From contig JAYMSP010000001.1 in the NCBI GenBank assembly GCA_036897095.1, forward strand, positions 62,001-126,000: 64,000 nt of DNA, in the 5' to 3' direction. Shown here one piece after another: positions 28,628-40,752 of the stretch. The stretch's first letter is position 1. Every line of letters starts with the position of its first letter. Source of the stretch: Plantago elongata (taxonomy: Eukaryota > Streptophyta > Magnoliopsida > Lamiales > Plantaginaceae). A program made the position numbers and the translations under genes. The notes below the pieces were generated by a model. That model saw nothing but the letters and a program-made list of their open reading frames with translations. It did no database searches and was not told the DNA's origin.

Positions 28628-29891
28628 TTTTCTGCTTCTGTCTGCTATGTTCACACCGTTATTTTTGCTTGTTTTCTCTGCTGTTGCTATTTTGAACTTT
28701 CCCTGTTTTTCTGCATTGTGCTTTTGCTATTTCTGGTGATTCCTTGTTGTTCCAAGTCTAAAAATGTACAAGCATTGAAAGCGAATGAGTGCCAATTGGG
28801 CTTTAAATGGGCCATGGCTGGATAAATATGGGCTTCGAGAAATGGGTCCATAGTCTACAAGAGATGATAACGAGTTGGTTCTCGTTTTCGGATTTACTTG
28901 TTCAACTCCAACTGAATGGGGGGTAAATAGCTAGAAACCCCTCCAAATATGACAAATATGCACCAGGTCCAAAAATACTAAGTGATAATTAATGATGCTC
29001 AACGAAGTGGACATGAAGATGTTATTCAAATGAAATTAGAAGACATAGAAGATAGAGATAGGCATGTTGATTTTTAGAAGAAACGGGTGGAGACAGTTGA
29101 AAAATTATTCTGATATTATATGCATTTTCTTCTTTTTTTTATTAAGATGTGTGCTAAATATAGTACTTATCTATGAAGTCTATACCAATTTCCTTATAAT
29201 TGTAAAAGCAAAACGATATATAAATCTCCAAAGTAAATGGATGGTGCATTCTCTTAGATCAGTTTAAGAAATTCCATACAAACTTATAGTAATTGAGAGA
29301 TTTTTATGTAATTGATGAATTAATAGCTCTAGTTGTACAATATACTTGAAATAACTAAACTCAATTAAGAAAACGACAAAACATATAATCAAGTATGGAC
29401 TTATTTATTGATTTTGTTTCTGATTCCAATTATAATAGGGTCAAACAATGTTTTACACATTAATCTAAAAGTTATTCTTGTCCTGACAGGTTTAAGACTG
29501 CTCCTTGATGCTTAGGTGAGTTGCACGGGTAAAAAGTGAAGGCCGGTTATATGGTGTACAAATATAATATTTAAGCCTAATTCCATATTAAACTGTAATT
29601 TAGAGTGTTAACCAAATAGTTATGACAATTTTCAGATCCACCCTTTAATTTGTCTCCAAAATAATCTACTAACTATAGTTCATACTATTACATTTATTAC
29701 TGATCGTGAAAGTATGAAGCTCTACCACGATACATGAGGGCACGATATAAATTCTGGAAATACTTGGGGCATAATCTGTAAAATTCCATCCATAACTCTA
29801 TAATCCAATAATCGCGTATCGTATCCTTATAGCCAGTACACACATGTCAGCAGCAAATTGGGGATAAGATTCATCCCCTACCCCTACACAA
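28628..29891. other. Divergent intergenic region between RIN1 and Y3IP1
   Basis: RIN1 is read leftward from 28627 and Y3IP1 rightward from 29892, so both promoters must lie in this 1.26 kb. GATATAAAT near 29744 is a weak TATA candidate for Y3IP1. No gene or clear transposon is seen. Confidence 0.45.
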
Positions 29892-30677
29892 ATGGCAACA
29901 GTCACGACGGTTTCCGGCGTGCTTCTGCCGCTACAGGCGGCGGAAAAGAGCCGTATCCGCTCATCCAATCCTCTCACACACATTCACTTCAGTAACAATA
30001 GCATTATAGTTAGTCGGAAGAGTACAATTTCAAAGCTTCGTAATCTAGCTCCAATTTTCATTAACAGAGAAGAAATCTCAGCTCCGATCGGCCTAGGAGA
30101 AAAGGACGAAGACGAAGAGGAGGAAGAAGAAGGCGAAGAAGATGCCGAGTCCCTAGAATACATGGCCAAAGTAAGAAACGTTCTCGACCTGCTGAAGAAA
30201 AACAGAGACATGCTCTTCAACGAGGTGAAACTGACGATAATGATCGAAGATCCGAGAGACGTGGAACGGCGTCGTTTGCTTGGCATTGATGACGAAAATG
30301 CCCCTACCAGAGACGAGCTAGCTGAAGCTCTTGTCCAAGTGAACGAAGGTAAAATTCCGAGAAATCGAGATGCGCTGAAATTGCTGGCTGAGGAGATGAG
30401 CCAGTGGCCTAATCTGGATGTTAATGTGTATAAGAAGAAGCCTAAGGGGAAGTCGCTGTATGAGAGGTTTACTGATACAGGTGTGGATATAAAGGAGGCG
30501 GCGAGGCGGCTGAATGTGGATTGGGATAGGGCGGCGGAGATTGAAGATACGGGGGATGATGATGAGATGGATGTGCCGCCGGCGATTGGCTATAGCGCGC
30601 TTTATCTGGTTACGGCTTTTCCGGTGATTATTGGTATTTCCGTTGTGCTCATTCTGTTTTATAACTCTCTGCAATGA
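29892..30677 (+). CDS. Y3IP1: YCF3-interacting protein 1 (Y3IP1)-like, chloroplast thylakoid
   Basis: Intronless gene for 261 residues. The family (Arabidopsis At5g44650, as I recall) helps the plastid protein Ycf3 assemble photosystem I. Residues 1 to about 65 are rich in Ser, Thr and basic residues, with few acidic ones, fitting a chloroplast transit peptide. A strongly acidic stretch follows (EKDEDEEEEEEGEEDAESLE). The conserved core has NVLDLLKKNRDMLFNEVKLT, then IEDPRDVERRRLLGIDDENA and QVNEGKIPRNRDALKLLAEE. One membrane helix near the C-terminus (about 236-259, ALYLVTAFPVIIGISVVLIL) would anchor it in the thylakoid. The start is the first in-frame ATG and gives a sensible targeting peptide. 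Assignment rests on recalled family sequence, not on a search. Confidence 0.78.
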   Translation: MATVTTVSGVLLPLQAAEKSRIRSSNPLTHIHFSNNSIIVSRKSTISKLRNLAPIFINREEISAPIGLGEKDEDEEEEEEGEEDAESLEYMAKVRNVLDLLKKNRDMLFNEVKLTIMIEDPRDVERRRLLGIDDENAPTRDELAEALVQVNEGKIPRNRDALKLLAEEMSQWPNLDVNVYKKKPKGKSLYERFTDTGVDIKEAARRLNVDWDRAAEIEDTGDDDEMDVPPAIGYSALYLVTAFPVIIGISVVLILFYNSLQ

Positions 30678-31645
30678 ACTGTTTAGTTTGTTGAGAAATG
30701 TATATTGCTTGCTTACACTCTTGAGTATGAATTAGTTGCATACCTGTATGTGATATCTAAGTTAATGAAATTCTAGTGGTTTTTTGTTACATGTGCTTGT
30801 TTTAACTTTTAAACTATGGTCAATTGGTCATGATTTGTGTTCATCTAGCATTTGCAAATTGTCCTGTGATATGAAAACTGTTTGGATTTTAGTCTGGTAG
30901 TTGAGTAGTTACATTGGTTCTGGTATTATTTAGGTTGTGTACTTGCCTCCAATAGATCACTTCGAAAGAGTGAAGACAACTTTTGTGGTTTGTTTAGTTC
31001 TTGATATGGCCAAGCTCAAGAAACATCTCCCTTTGGTGGTTCTCATTTTAAGTTATTTGCAGGAGCTTGTTTGTTTAAACAAACTAGGTACATGTTGATC
31101 TTGTAAGCCAGAAATACAATAGGTAAACCCTGGCAGTATTACAAGCCAAAGCATAAATCCAAATTATGGTAGCCTACCCAGACCAAATCAAAATACAAAT
31201 TCGAACAATGTTGAAACATATTTGAGGTAAGCATGCCACTGGAAGCAGATATAGCAGACTTGACTTTTGTAGAAAGAGTTTCTTTGCCAACAGTGGTCTT
31301 TCCTTACTTCCATGAATAACGACCTAGATTCTATAATATCCACACTCTCTAGTTCTCCTTACATACCCATGTCGGGCACTTGACACCTGACGTTGGTATG
31401 GGCCGTATGGCACTTCAATACTTCATTTTTTAGCTTGAGAATTGATTTTTTATAATAGCTGAGTCCAGCACCTGGATATGCACCAGAGTCAGGTACTTTC
31501 CTGAGTCTGGGTAACTTTTAGATTCCCTGGTGTATGTAATAAGCAAATATACAGTAATTATAGTAACATATTTCTGTTTCGCATACAAACACAAAGACAC
31601 ATTCATCTTCAATATGTTTATAAGGTACTGAAACTCTGATACAGA
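30678..31645. other. Spacer between the convergent Y3IP1 and RING-CH genes
   Basis: Contains the 3' UTRs of both genes. ACCCATGTCGGGCACTTGAC near 31369 resembles CATACCCATGTCAGAGTGTC near 60828 in a PDX2 intron, so both may be bits of one dispersed repeat. No gene is seen. Confidence 0.45.
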
Positions 31646-34600
31646 TCATCTACCACTAAAAGTTTCTGGATTTTCTGCTTCCCTTTGATGAAGTTGATGA
31701 GTAGGACTGTATGGTTCCTCTATTTGATTTGGGGTTGGTGGCCTTGCACTATGATTCAACATTATCTGGTTAGCTATTTCATTCTGACTCGATGTAGCAA
31801 GCCTTCGTCTTCTCCATCTTAGAAACTCCACAACAATGGAACTTCCACTCATTGCAAAACCAAACCCTCCAAATGTGGCAAGAAGAATTGATATAACTGC
31901 TTGCACGTGAACCTATAAACATTGGAATATCGTTTAGAAAATTTAGGAGCACAAGGTTACCTAGGAGTTCAACTAGTTTCATATCATCTAATGTATTATG
32001 TAATACTTTCCTGATCCTTATAGAGTAGACGCATAAATTAGTAGGGTGGCTGCAATAGTTGGGTTGGTTTTAGAAGTGGCAAGGCTTTGAAAAGGCAGGT
32101 AAAATTGACTTGTTAGAGATTTTGTGGGGTTTACCTGTGTTTGCTAATGTTAATTTCAGGGAAGATGAGCTCGAAGATGGGTTAGATAAGCATCTCATCT
32201 CTTTTGTCTCTGGCTGGTTATATTAGAGAGAGTTTGAAGCTGTTTGTGCAACACGATAATAATTGATTTTGCTAGAAATAGGTTAGAAACTGTGTTTTTG
32301 GCATTGCAGAAATACTTGAGCTTTAGGCAAGAAATTTTGAGATTTCATGTGAAATCTTACCAAGTTGTAAAAGATATGAGCAAAGAGAACCACCAGAGCG
32401 AACTGGAACGAGGCATACACCCAGACGAACCTTTGCTTCACTGCAAATGTAAAAGAGCAGCACTAGTTAGAGCTGACTAGAATAGAGCCTGAAAAAAATA
32501 GCTAGATCATTAATCTTCCATTATAGTCTATTAACCGGTCCCTTCATGACTTCATCTCAATAGAATAGTTAAATCAATTTTGTATATTCCTGCCAACTTG
32601 TTTATAATTGCTAATTTTAATCGTGCATTAGAAGCTAACTTTGTGGTTTATTACTTTCTTGTACAACTTTCTTTTCGGGTTTCATTATTTATGTTCCCTT
32701 CTAGAGTTCAAATCTAGAGCATACCCATAGTTGAGGCAGTCATGGATGAAAGCAGCCCAAGCACACAAGAAAAGGGAAGTGATACGGCAATTGCATTGCT
32801 ACCCATTTGTTCAACCTGCAGGTGAACCAAAATACGTGAATCACTGGAGGGAATCTCCAAGTAAAATTGAAAAAAATGACAAGTTCTCTTACCAGTAATT
32901 GCTCGAGAAAACAAAAGTAGGCGAGCATGCTGACTATGACAAGAATCGGTACATCTTGCAAAACCCTGTTTTGGGAGAAACAATGCTTCTGTTAATTCAT
33001 TGATATTTAGAATGTCTTCTGACCAATGCACTCATTGTCTAAATCACACAACTCTTATAATGAGAACTGTTACAGTAGCATAAAAACTAGATGCAAAAGT
33101 ATATCAAGCATGATAAGCGACTTGGCTATATTTCTTTAGTGTTCCTTGGTCATTTCTGTTATTCTATATCTTCAGAATTCCTTAGTCCTAGCTATTCTTT
33201 ATTTATATTATTTATGGATTTGATTGCTCTTCCATTGGAACATCATTAATCTAAATGCTTTACGAATAGAGCCATTTTGTCACAACGGAAACCTGTACCA
33301 GTTCAGGGTTGTACGGAAGCAATATGCAAAAATAATAATATATGCTATTATGCTTAGCACTTGCCTGTATCCATTGATTTCCATATGTCCAAAGTGACCT
33401 GTTGAATTGATATTCACGCTTTCTACACGTAGTAGTGTGACAGACAGATTTCGTACTTCTTGGTTACAAACATCACATATCCTGTTACCTTTGATGCCAA
33501 ACCACTTGATGGCACATTCTTCATGTGCCAGTTCAAGTCCCCCCTTGCAGCTGCATTCCATCTTAAGAGTCTCGCCACCTTCACATAGTTCAACGAGGCA
33601 TATTCGACAAACAGCTTCATCTTCAGGTATATCTTCACCTGCATCTTCATTATTCTCTGCAAATTCAAGCAGCTTAAGATTAGTCCAGCATTAGTTATGG
33701 TGTATCATAGTTAAAAAAAAGTAGATATGCATATTAAATTTACCATTATCTCCTGTTGCTGTCAATGTTACTTCAGATTCCCTGGGTCTGGGAGTTGGAA
33801 TCACACGGAAGAAAGAATCTGCCTTCCGGATGCCTTTCTTCTCTTTTTTTATGACTGGCATAGAAAGTGATCGGGATATGCTCCTGACTTGTTTTGTCTT
33901 CAAGAAATGTGAACATGGAGTGATTTAGCGAAAAGGTTGCGTATAATATTGGCATAGATAGCATCCTAGTATGTAGCAGTGAAACTAAATCGAAATGGCT
34001 TAATGACATTATAAAGTAAACATGTGAGACAGTGAGAGTACCGGGGGAGCGTTTATATTTCCACCACGAATGGAGTCAGGGTTCGGAATTTCCATAGGAG
34101 TTACAGGCAAGGATGATGTCCGGTTCATTCTAGGTGTTAAAAACTTGGTTAATGACCATGTCCGTGATATTGACAGTTTATCTTGTCCAGTCACATTTGA
34201 AGAAGTAGAATCAGTGTTTGATGCCTTCTCCGTGTCTGTATTAGCACCCCGGTTCTTGAACTTTTGCAGGAGGCTCCTGGCTGACAATAGGCCTCTGTTT
34301 GATACAGAACCTGGAGATCCATTCGGTCTCGAATTTGAAGCGCTGCTGGGAGTCTGGAAATTAACTCTTTTGGGAGTTGGAGTTGGAGTCGGAGGCATCT
34401 TTATCTGAACGAAGTCTTGTTGAGATATGTCCATTGTTCTGACGGGTATTTCCAAGAACAGGTTTGGTTTTCTCCCATGTTTGTTGTTTGATGTTTCTTC
34501 ACCCATCCCCGAGCTTTCCTCCAACTGAAATAATATGATTTGGATTACTTGTAGGATGTGGTCTTTTGAAAGTAGTTCTTAAACAACTATGGTTTGAGTA

Positions 34601-35274
34601 GAAGCAAGTACTAGATCACAAGAAGAATAGGAAAAGGTTCCGTAATGGTAAGTGGATAAGTTGAAGCAGAGGCTGCTTTAAATTTAAGCATAGTTCAAGT
34701 ATTTTAGCTATTTTAAAGGGTAAAAGGCAGCAGATTCCAACTATAACAAACACTTGACTTGAGTGTATGAAATCTGGGAAGAAGCTAAGCAGTTAGTTAC
34801 AGGTGTAAAAGTTCTGCTGCAAAAGATTCTCTGAAATCAATAAAATCCCACTTTACGCAACTATGGATTATATTATACGACTACTAGATAACTCGAACAT
34901 TGGTTCGAATTTGAAATGGTTCAAGTGGACTAACTTTAACAAGCAGAAAATGAATAAAACTAAAAGTAAAACTAGTAAAAATATGCATATCTGCAGCTTC
35001 CTTTTCCACTCATGGGAAAGCAAATGCAGGATCAAAGCTAAAGATACATCAATAACCAAAAACTAGTTCCAAACTGTAACTCTCATCAGAGGACATGGAA
35101 ATTCAGAATATACAGAACATATGTAAACCAATAAAGTTCGTTTTTTTACAGAACCGAAATCGAACTTAAGCAGCAAGCAACAGAGAAACTTACCTCGGAA
35201 ATCGGAACGACAACTTGAGATTCGCTAGAACTAGAATGACTTCCATGATCCAGCTCCTGAGTATTACTCATCAT
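31646..35274 (-). CDS. Membrane RING-CH (RINGv/MARCH-type) E3 ubiquitin ligase
   Basis: Probable ubiquitin ligase of endomembranes. Eight exons: 35274-35194, 34524-34042, 33897-33744, 33656-33365, 32965-32893, 32815-32725, 32440-32361 and 31912-31646, giving 506 residues. A long Ser/Pro/Thr-rich, probably disordered N-terminal part ([32 protein letters not shown]) precedes the C4HC3 RING-CH domain at about 256-303. The ligands seen are C256, C259, C274, C276, H284, C287, C300 and C303 (CRIC, ECSC, AHEEC, CDVC). Three to four hydrophobic segments follow ([56 protein letters not shown]), then a basic WRRRRLA tail. Two ATGs sit in tandem at 35274 and 35271. Intron 4 has a perfect-consensus GC donor, TACAG|GCAAGT. 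It is likely orthologous to the At5g60580 type. Confidence 0.88.
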
Positions 35275-35766
35275 GGAAAGACACAGTTGAAGTTATTTTC
35301 TTTCTTGAATCAGATTTGATGAGTTGAATGAATATTGATTGGAGAAGATTGATTAGGTAGCTATGTTTATTGAGAAGGGTATCTGATCCAAAGAGGTATG
35401 ATATGCCTGTAGGATGTTATTGTATGTATGTATTTATTGTATTGAAAGAAAGGTGCTGGTACATGAATATGGAAAATGGAGTAATAAGAAGATATAAATG
35501 GAAGCACGAGGAAGGTAGGAAGGTGAAGCAATAATAATAATAATCTGTCTGATAAATTCTGTGCTGTGTGCTTACTGATCGTTTATAGTTATAGTACTAC
35601 TCACGTTGCTTTCATTTCAACTTTCCTCAATTTGATCCATTAGGTGTGAAACTGTTAGTGCATGATTGCTTCACCTCTCACTAACTGCCTACCTTCCTTC
35701 CATGGCACCAAATATCACTGATACCGAACGACAAATACTAAAACGTATCGACTCTTTATTTTAATT

Positions 35767-36210
35767 AATTTTGAATGACAAACTATTTTAAATACTTTAT
35801 ACTACGTACATTTTTATTTTATTTTTAAAATATTATGAGAAGTATTGAAAATTATTGTAATATTTAAAAAAACGTCGCCCGGAACTTTTCTATTTTTGTA
35901 TTCATGTCTTGATAAAAATTGATTTTAAATGAGAAACAATTTTAAATACTTTATTAAATTACGTAAGTTTTCATTGTATTTTCAAAATATATGAGAAGTT
36001 TTGAAAATTATTTAAAAAAGATGTCGCCGAAACTTTTCTATTTTTGTATTCGCGTCTTGATAGAGTTGATTTTGAATGAAAAACTATTTTAAATACTTTA
36101 TACAACATACATTTTCATTTAATTTTTAAAATATTATGAGAAGTTTAAAAATTACCGTAATAGTTAACAAAACGTGACCGAAACTTTTTATTTTTGTATT
36201 CATGTCTTGG
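35767..36210. repeat. Tandem repeat, three copies of about 150 bp
   Basis: Copies start near 35767, 35921 and 36067. Each has GATTTTGAATGA (or a variant), then AAACTATTTTAAATACTTTA, then AAATATTATGAGAAGT (ATATATGAGAAG in copy 2), then CGAAACTTTT. Each ends TTTTTGTATTCATGTCTTG or TTTTTGTATTCGCGTCTTG. Copies differ by small indels (spacing 154 and then 147). Confidence 0.85.
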
Positions 36211-36452
36211 TGCATATGGAAACGGATAATATCTCGCCTGCCTGCACAGGCTCTAGCCTGGTTTTCTGGTAACTTTCTCAACTTTCCGAAGGATTTACAT
36301 AATTTCATGGCGTGATTAGTCATTTGAGTTACTGATCTCATGTTATTTAACAAGGATAAAGTGCCATAATAAACTTTAAATATCAAATAATGGTACCAAT
36401 CACTTACCATATTCCTTTTACAAATAAATACTGCATGGAAATTTTCGACGCC

Positions 36453-36650
36453 TACTCCCTACGTTTCAATAAAACAGATTAAATTTTAAAGTCGAGCTAT
36501 TATTAATATAAAGTCGGTATATTAAAATTGTACGCCAAACAGATCATTAATTATTCTCATTCAAACTTATATATTGCATCTTTATTACTTTTATCCTCTA
36601 TATATTACTCTATCAACACAAATTGAAAGTATTTCCTGAATCGGAGGGAT
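36453..36650. mobile_element. Stowaway-like MITE
   Basis: The left end TACTCCCTACGTTTCAATAA and the reverse complement of the right end ATCCCTCCGATTCAGGAA form imperfect terminal repeats of the CTCCCTCC type, about 197 bp apart. The interior is AT-rich and non-coding. Confidence 0.5.
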
Positions 36651-37227
36651 TTGGTGGTGAACCAATTTATGAAGAGTTAGGCTGAGGCTTTTAAAATTCA
36701 TTTTTGCCCCTTGATGATTAAATGGGATGGGTTTAAGAATTAAAATGCCAATTAGTAATGTTTTCTTAGGCTGATTATTTTCCAATTTAAATTGATTTTG
36801 TAAGGCTAAAGTGTGACACGTATGAGCAATATCATTTTAGTAGAATTTCCAGTCTTCCAAGATCAACGACCAATGGCGATAAACTTGCACTGCGTTCGGA
36901 TAATAATGCTAGTATCATAAATTATAGTATCACTAACTAAGTGTATCTCTAATTAATAATTATATTGATAAGTGTCACGTAGGTAGGCTAAATGTTAGCT
37001 TAGTCATCAAACCACTTCCACAGAATTAGAATGGAAGCTCCCTCCATCATTTCCTTCACTTGTGGCCCCTAAAGTCTGGAAAGCGAATTAAGAACTGGTT
37101 TTTTTTTTACGCCACGACTATTCACTGCTGTTCCGTCCCATTAACAGTAAAATATTCTTTTAATTTTAACATCTCAGTGAAATAATTCTCCAAGAATTGG
37201 AAAAACTGGGTTTTTTAACGCGACAGC

Positions 37228-37477
37228 TACTCCTCCGTCCCAACAAACTTAATACATTTGATATTTTTAACCGTCCCACCAAACTTCATACATTACTAAA
37301 AGAGATAGTTATCCCACCCACTAACGAATAATAAACAATCTCAATTTTACATAAAAGTTACACATTTTATCACTAAAAATATACTTTTCTTCACCCTCTT
37401 CATTTTTTATTATTACTATAATTTTTCGTATAAAATTACGTCAATCTTAATGTATGAAGTTTGATGAGACGGAGGGA
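37228..37477. mobile_element. Stowaway-like MITE, well preserved ends
   Basis: Left end TA then CTCCTCCGTCCCAACAAACT; right end, reverse complement, TCCCTCCGTCTCATCAAACT. The terminal repeats continue into TTAATACATT and TTCATACATT. Size (250 bp), AT-rich interior and end motif fit Stowaway. It is the best-kept member of a family with decayed copies at 8065 and 46150. Confidence 0.7.
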
Positions 37478-38171
37478 TCACTATTAAGCCTCGACACTTT
37501 TACTATGTGTGATGCAGTCACTCATTGATTAATTATAGTTATATTTGTGTACACATTAGGCATGTAACAAATATCTTTGTGTACAAGGAAGAGAATGTTG
37601 TTGCAGATCAGTCACCAAAGGAAGCAAGTAAAAACAATTGGAAGAAATCCTCCTAGTGACTTGCTATGGAGTAATAATTATAGTTATATTTGTTCACATT
37701 TTATTTGGGATGTATTCGTAAAAATTCTGGATATACCAATAGCTAGCATGTTCATAGTTCTATATATATATAAGACATTTTGCTCTTTAATTTAGTAATG
37801 AAGAGAAAAAACACAGTTCATAAATTTACATTCCACTTTATCTCCATTTGTATGGAAACTTTTAAGTGTGATATGTAAATCACTTAACACATTTATTTTA
37901 AAGTTTCAACTACATTAAAGGAGAATACATGTTAGATTGGTGAGAGCGGTAGGAGATACTATTCCTACTATTCCTACCTGACATGCAATTTTTGCTGGTC
38001 TGGTTGTCAACTTGAGATGGGTCAAAGTCCATGTTTGGTTTCCGTTAATAACCAATCTTACTATTAAGTGACATGCATGGTCAAAAGACTCTCACTACAT
38101 TAGGCAATAATAATTCATCTTACTAGTTGTAGGAATTAGGCCTTTGCCAAGAGTTACGCAATATAATCTTA

Positions 38172-38378
38172 AGCTCTATTTATTGCTACCTTTTCAGTTA
38201 GTTTTTCAAAAAATATTTTTAATAAAAAACTCGTTACATAAGAGCACAGCTTTCCAAATAAATTAACTGAAAAGTTAATTTAAGGTAGTTTGTTGAAAAA
38301 AAATTATCTAACTAGTTAACAGCTAATTATTTAACTACCAGCTACCTTTTTAACTAGTTTTACTAAATAGTATCCCAA
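38172..38378. mobile_element. Possible hAT-like MITE
   Basis: The left end GCTCTATTTATTGCTACCTT and the reverse complement of the right end, GGGATACTATTTAGTAAAAC, are distantly alike. Inside, CTACCTTTTCAGTTA and its inverse TAACTGAAAAG(...)AAGGTAG form a hairpin. The ends are uncertain. Confidence 0.35.
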
Positions 38379-40752
38379 AAAGTTATAGAACTCATACATT
38401 TGGACAATGTGTTGGGGAAAACTAAAATATTTTGTGAGTTAGTACTTAATTGGGATTTCTATGTTTTTGAAATTTTAGTTCAAAATCTCACTCTTTGTTT
38501 TATTATAAATATGAGAATTGTTTGACCTACTATGAGAGTACTAGAAAGAGTGCTCTATGATGCAATTACTTTTTTTGTTTAACTAGAAAGATTTAAAATT
38601 ATTCTTGAGCAAGACAAGCTCTAGGCAACGTTATCCACGGTATAGTCCAAATGATGTCTCCAATCCATTTCGCCACTGTATAGTCTCAATCTTGATGAAA
38701 TTTATTAGGCTTTGTAACTATGAAAGATTCACGTTCATTTTCACAATAATACACAATCGGCGTACTGATAGACTCTATTCACTCAAACTACTTTCTCACC
38801 CGGTCTAAAACCCATACAAAAATTGCCACGGGTGCCCTGTATATATGCTGCAACGAAGCACTTGTGCTGAATAAGTAGTAATGTAGTAGTCTCATATCAT
38901 CATCATAATCCATGCCAATTATAATCAACTTTTATAAAGATGTTGCTGGCATAGTGAAGTCATAACAGCAAGCCACTTGATTTAACACAAAGTGGAAGGC
39001 ATAAACTTGATATATTGAACAAGGCCTACATCCAACTACTACTAAATTCTATTAGGGCAGAAAAAGGTAGAAAGTTGGCAAAAAATATGATCAGATTGTG
39101 GTTTTGGTGGGGAAAAGATGATTGCTATCGTGTCACCATCCGATCTTACTTTTGCAGTATAGAATCTAAATACTCTAGTAATATGAAAGATTTGTTCTTG
39201 AATCATATAGCCTGCCCAACAGGCCATGTTATAATGAAATTCCAATAAGGAATTTCATGGCCAATATATCAAGAGGATTTAACATCACATAAGGTATTGT
39301 GTCAATTTATATGCCCTTACAATCAGGTCAATTTTTGTCATTTCAAACGATACCTTGTTGGATTCCTTTCGATTTAGTCAGTGTTGCAATCAATGTTATT
39401 GGAAAATATGCATAATGTTCTGAAAACCTGTAATGGACATTTGCTAAAATTATCTACAATACAGGGTAAAAACCAGATAAAATTATGGTCCGCGACCACA
39501 CGACTGTACCTCAGAATCATTAAAAGAAAAGATGATGGTCCATAATCTTTTGACGTTCCTTGGACACAAAAATGTTCCACATTTCCAAGTGGGTTTGGAA
39601 CTTAAATTCCATGAATTGAAAGTAGCATTCACACTATACAAACAGCTTCAGCTTTTGGTTTCAAGATGCTGGGCACTGCTTTCACTCGTAAATTTCAAAA
39701 TCGACTTTTCACGTTGCAAAACTTTCATGTATTGCGGAAAGCAATCTAGATGAATAATGGGAAACACGACTTTTAGTGAAGACTAGATCAAACACTCAGC
39801 ATTTTGTTATCGCGTACAGAAATTTCAATGGATAAATTCAAAGTGACGTGTAAATGGACATACTAAAAGAGCGTAGAGTAAATCAAAAGGTGACAGGCCA
39901 ATTCAAAGTCTGAAGTCCATGAGAGGTGACATTCAATAGTAGGCAAAAAGTAAGATCAGGTTATGGCAGTTCTAAGAAGTAGGCAAAAAGAGGAACAGGA
40001 AATGTAGAACCTTGAATTGTGAAGCACTTACCATTTTATGAGGACCCCCTTTTGACCTTAATGCTTTCAGGAGTTGGGCACATTGGAAAACAAGCAATTA
40101 TCAAGGGCACAAGTCAACCATCTAAACACAAGGGATGGTGGATGGCAGTACAAGTGCATAATAACGATGTTCAATGAAAATGTATAGGAGACCTAGAAGC
40201 ACATCATTCTCATATACAAAAGAAAAGGATGTAAAAAGAACGAATACTATCATTAAGACATCCAAACAGAGGACTATTTTGACAAAACTGTTCCCACTTC
40301 CCAGGCTTGTGTGCTAGAATGGATCATTCAGATACAGGGGATGGTTCACAGCTTCAACTTTGTATATAAACAAGAAAATATATCACATATTCAAGCATTT
40401 GTGAAGCTCCATGAATGAATAACTCGGTAAAACAGTATTATAAAATATTCTTTGCATTACAAGCTAATGTATCACTATAAGTTACATCTCCATAAAATAT
40501 GATTTCTTAAATGAAGTAGAGCTTAATTGTTATATTAAGAAAAGTGATCAAGTTAAGAAAATTCCCTATGAACTACAAAAACATGTATGATTCCTCACAT
40601 TACAAAGGAAGTGTTAAAAGAAAGATCTGAAACTAAAACAACATAAATAAAACTTTTAGACAAGCAGAGCATCATCAACCCCACATGCAATGATGCAAAT
40701 ACATGACAAACATGTCAAGAATAGATGGTACTTGGATGCAGCAGGAGCATGA

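Larger units (their letters stand above)
35275..40752. other. 5.5-kb intergenic region with repeats, no gene seen
   Basis: Contains the RING-CH promoter (35275-35750), a three-copy tandem repeat, two Stowaway-like MITEs and a possible hAT-like MITE, all listed separately. From about 38400 to 40740 I see no recognisable gene, repeat or RNA. Confidence 0.5.

Noticed and set aside
30318-30674. 118-codon minus-strand reading frame over Y3IP1
   Set aside because: It overlaps the well-supported Y3IP1 coding sequence in antisense and has no recognisable product.
38605-39753. Several 67-77 codon reading frames on both strands
   Set aside because: All short, without splice context, codon bias or recognisable motifs; treated as chance frames in intergenic DNA.
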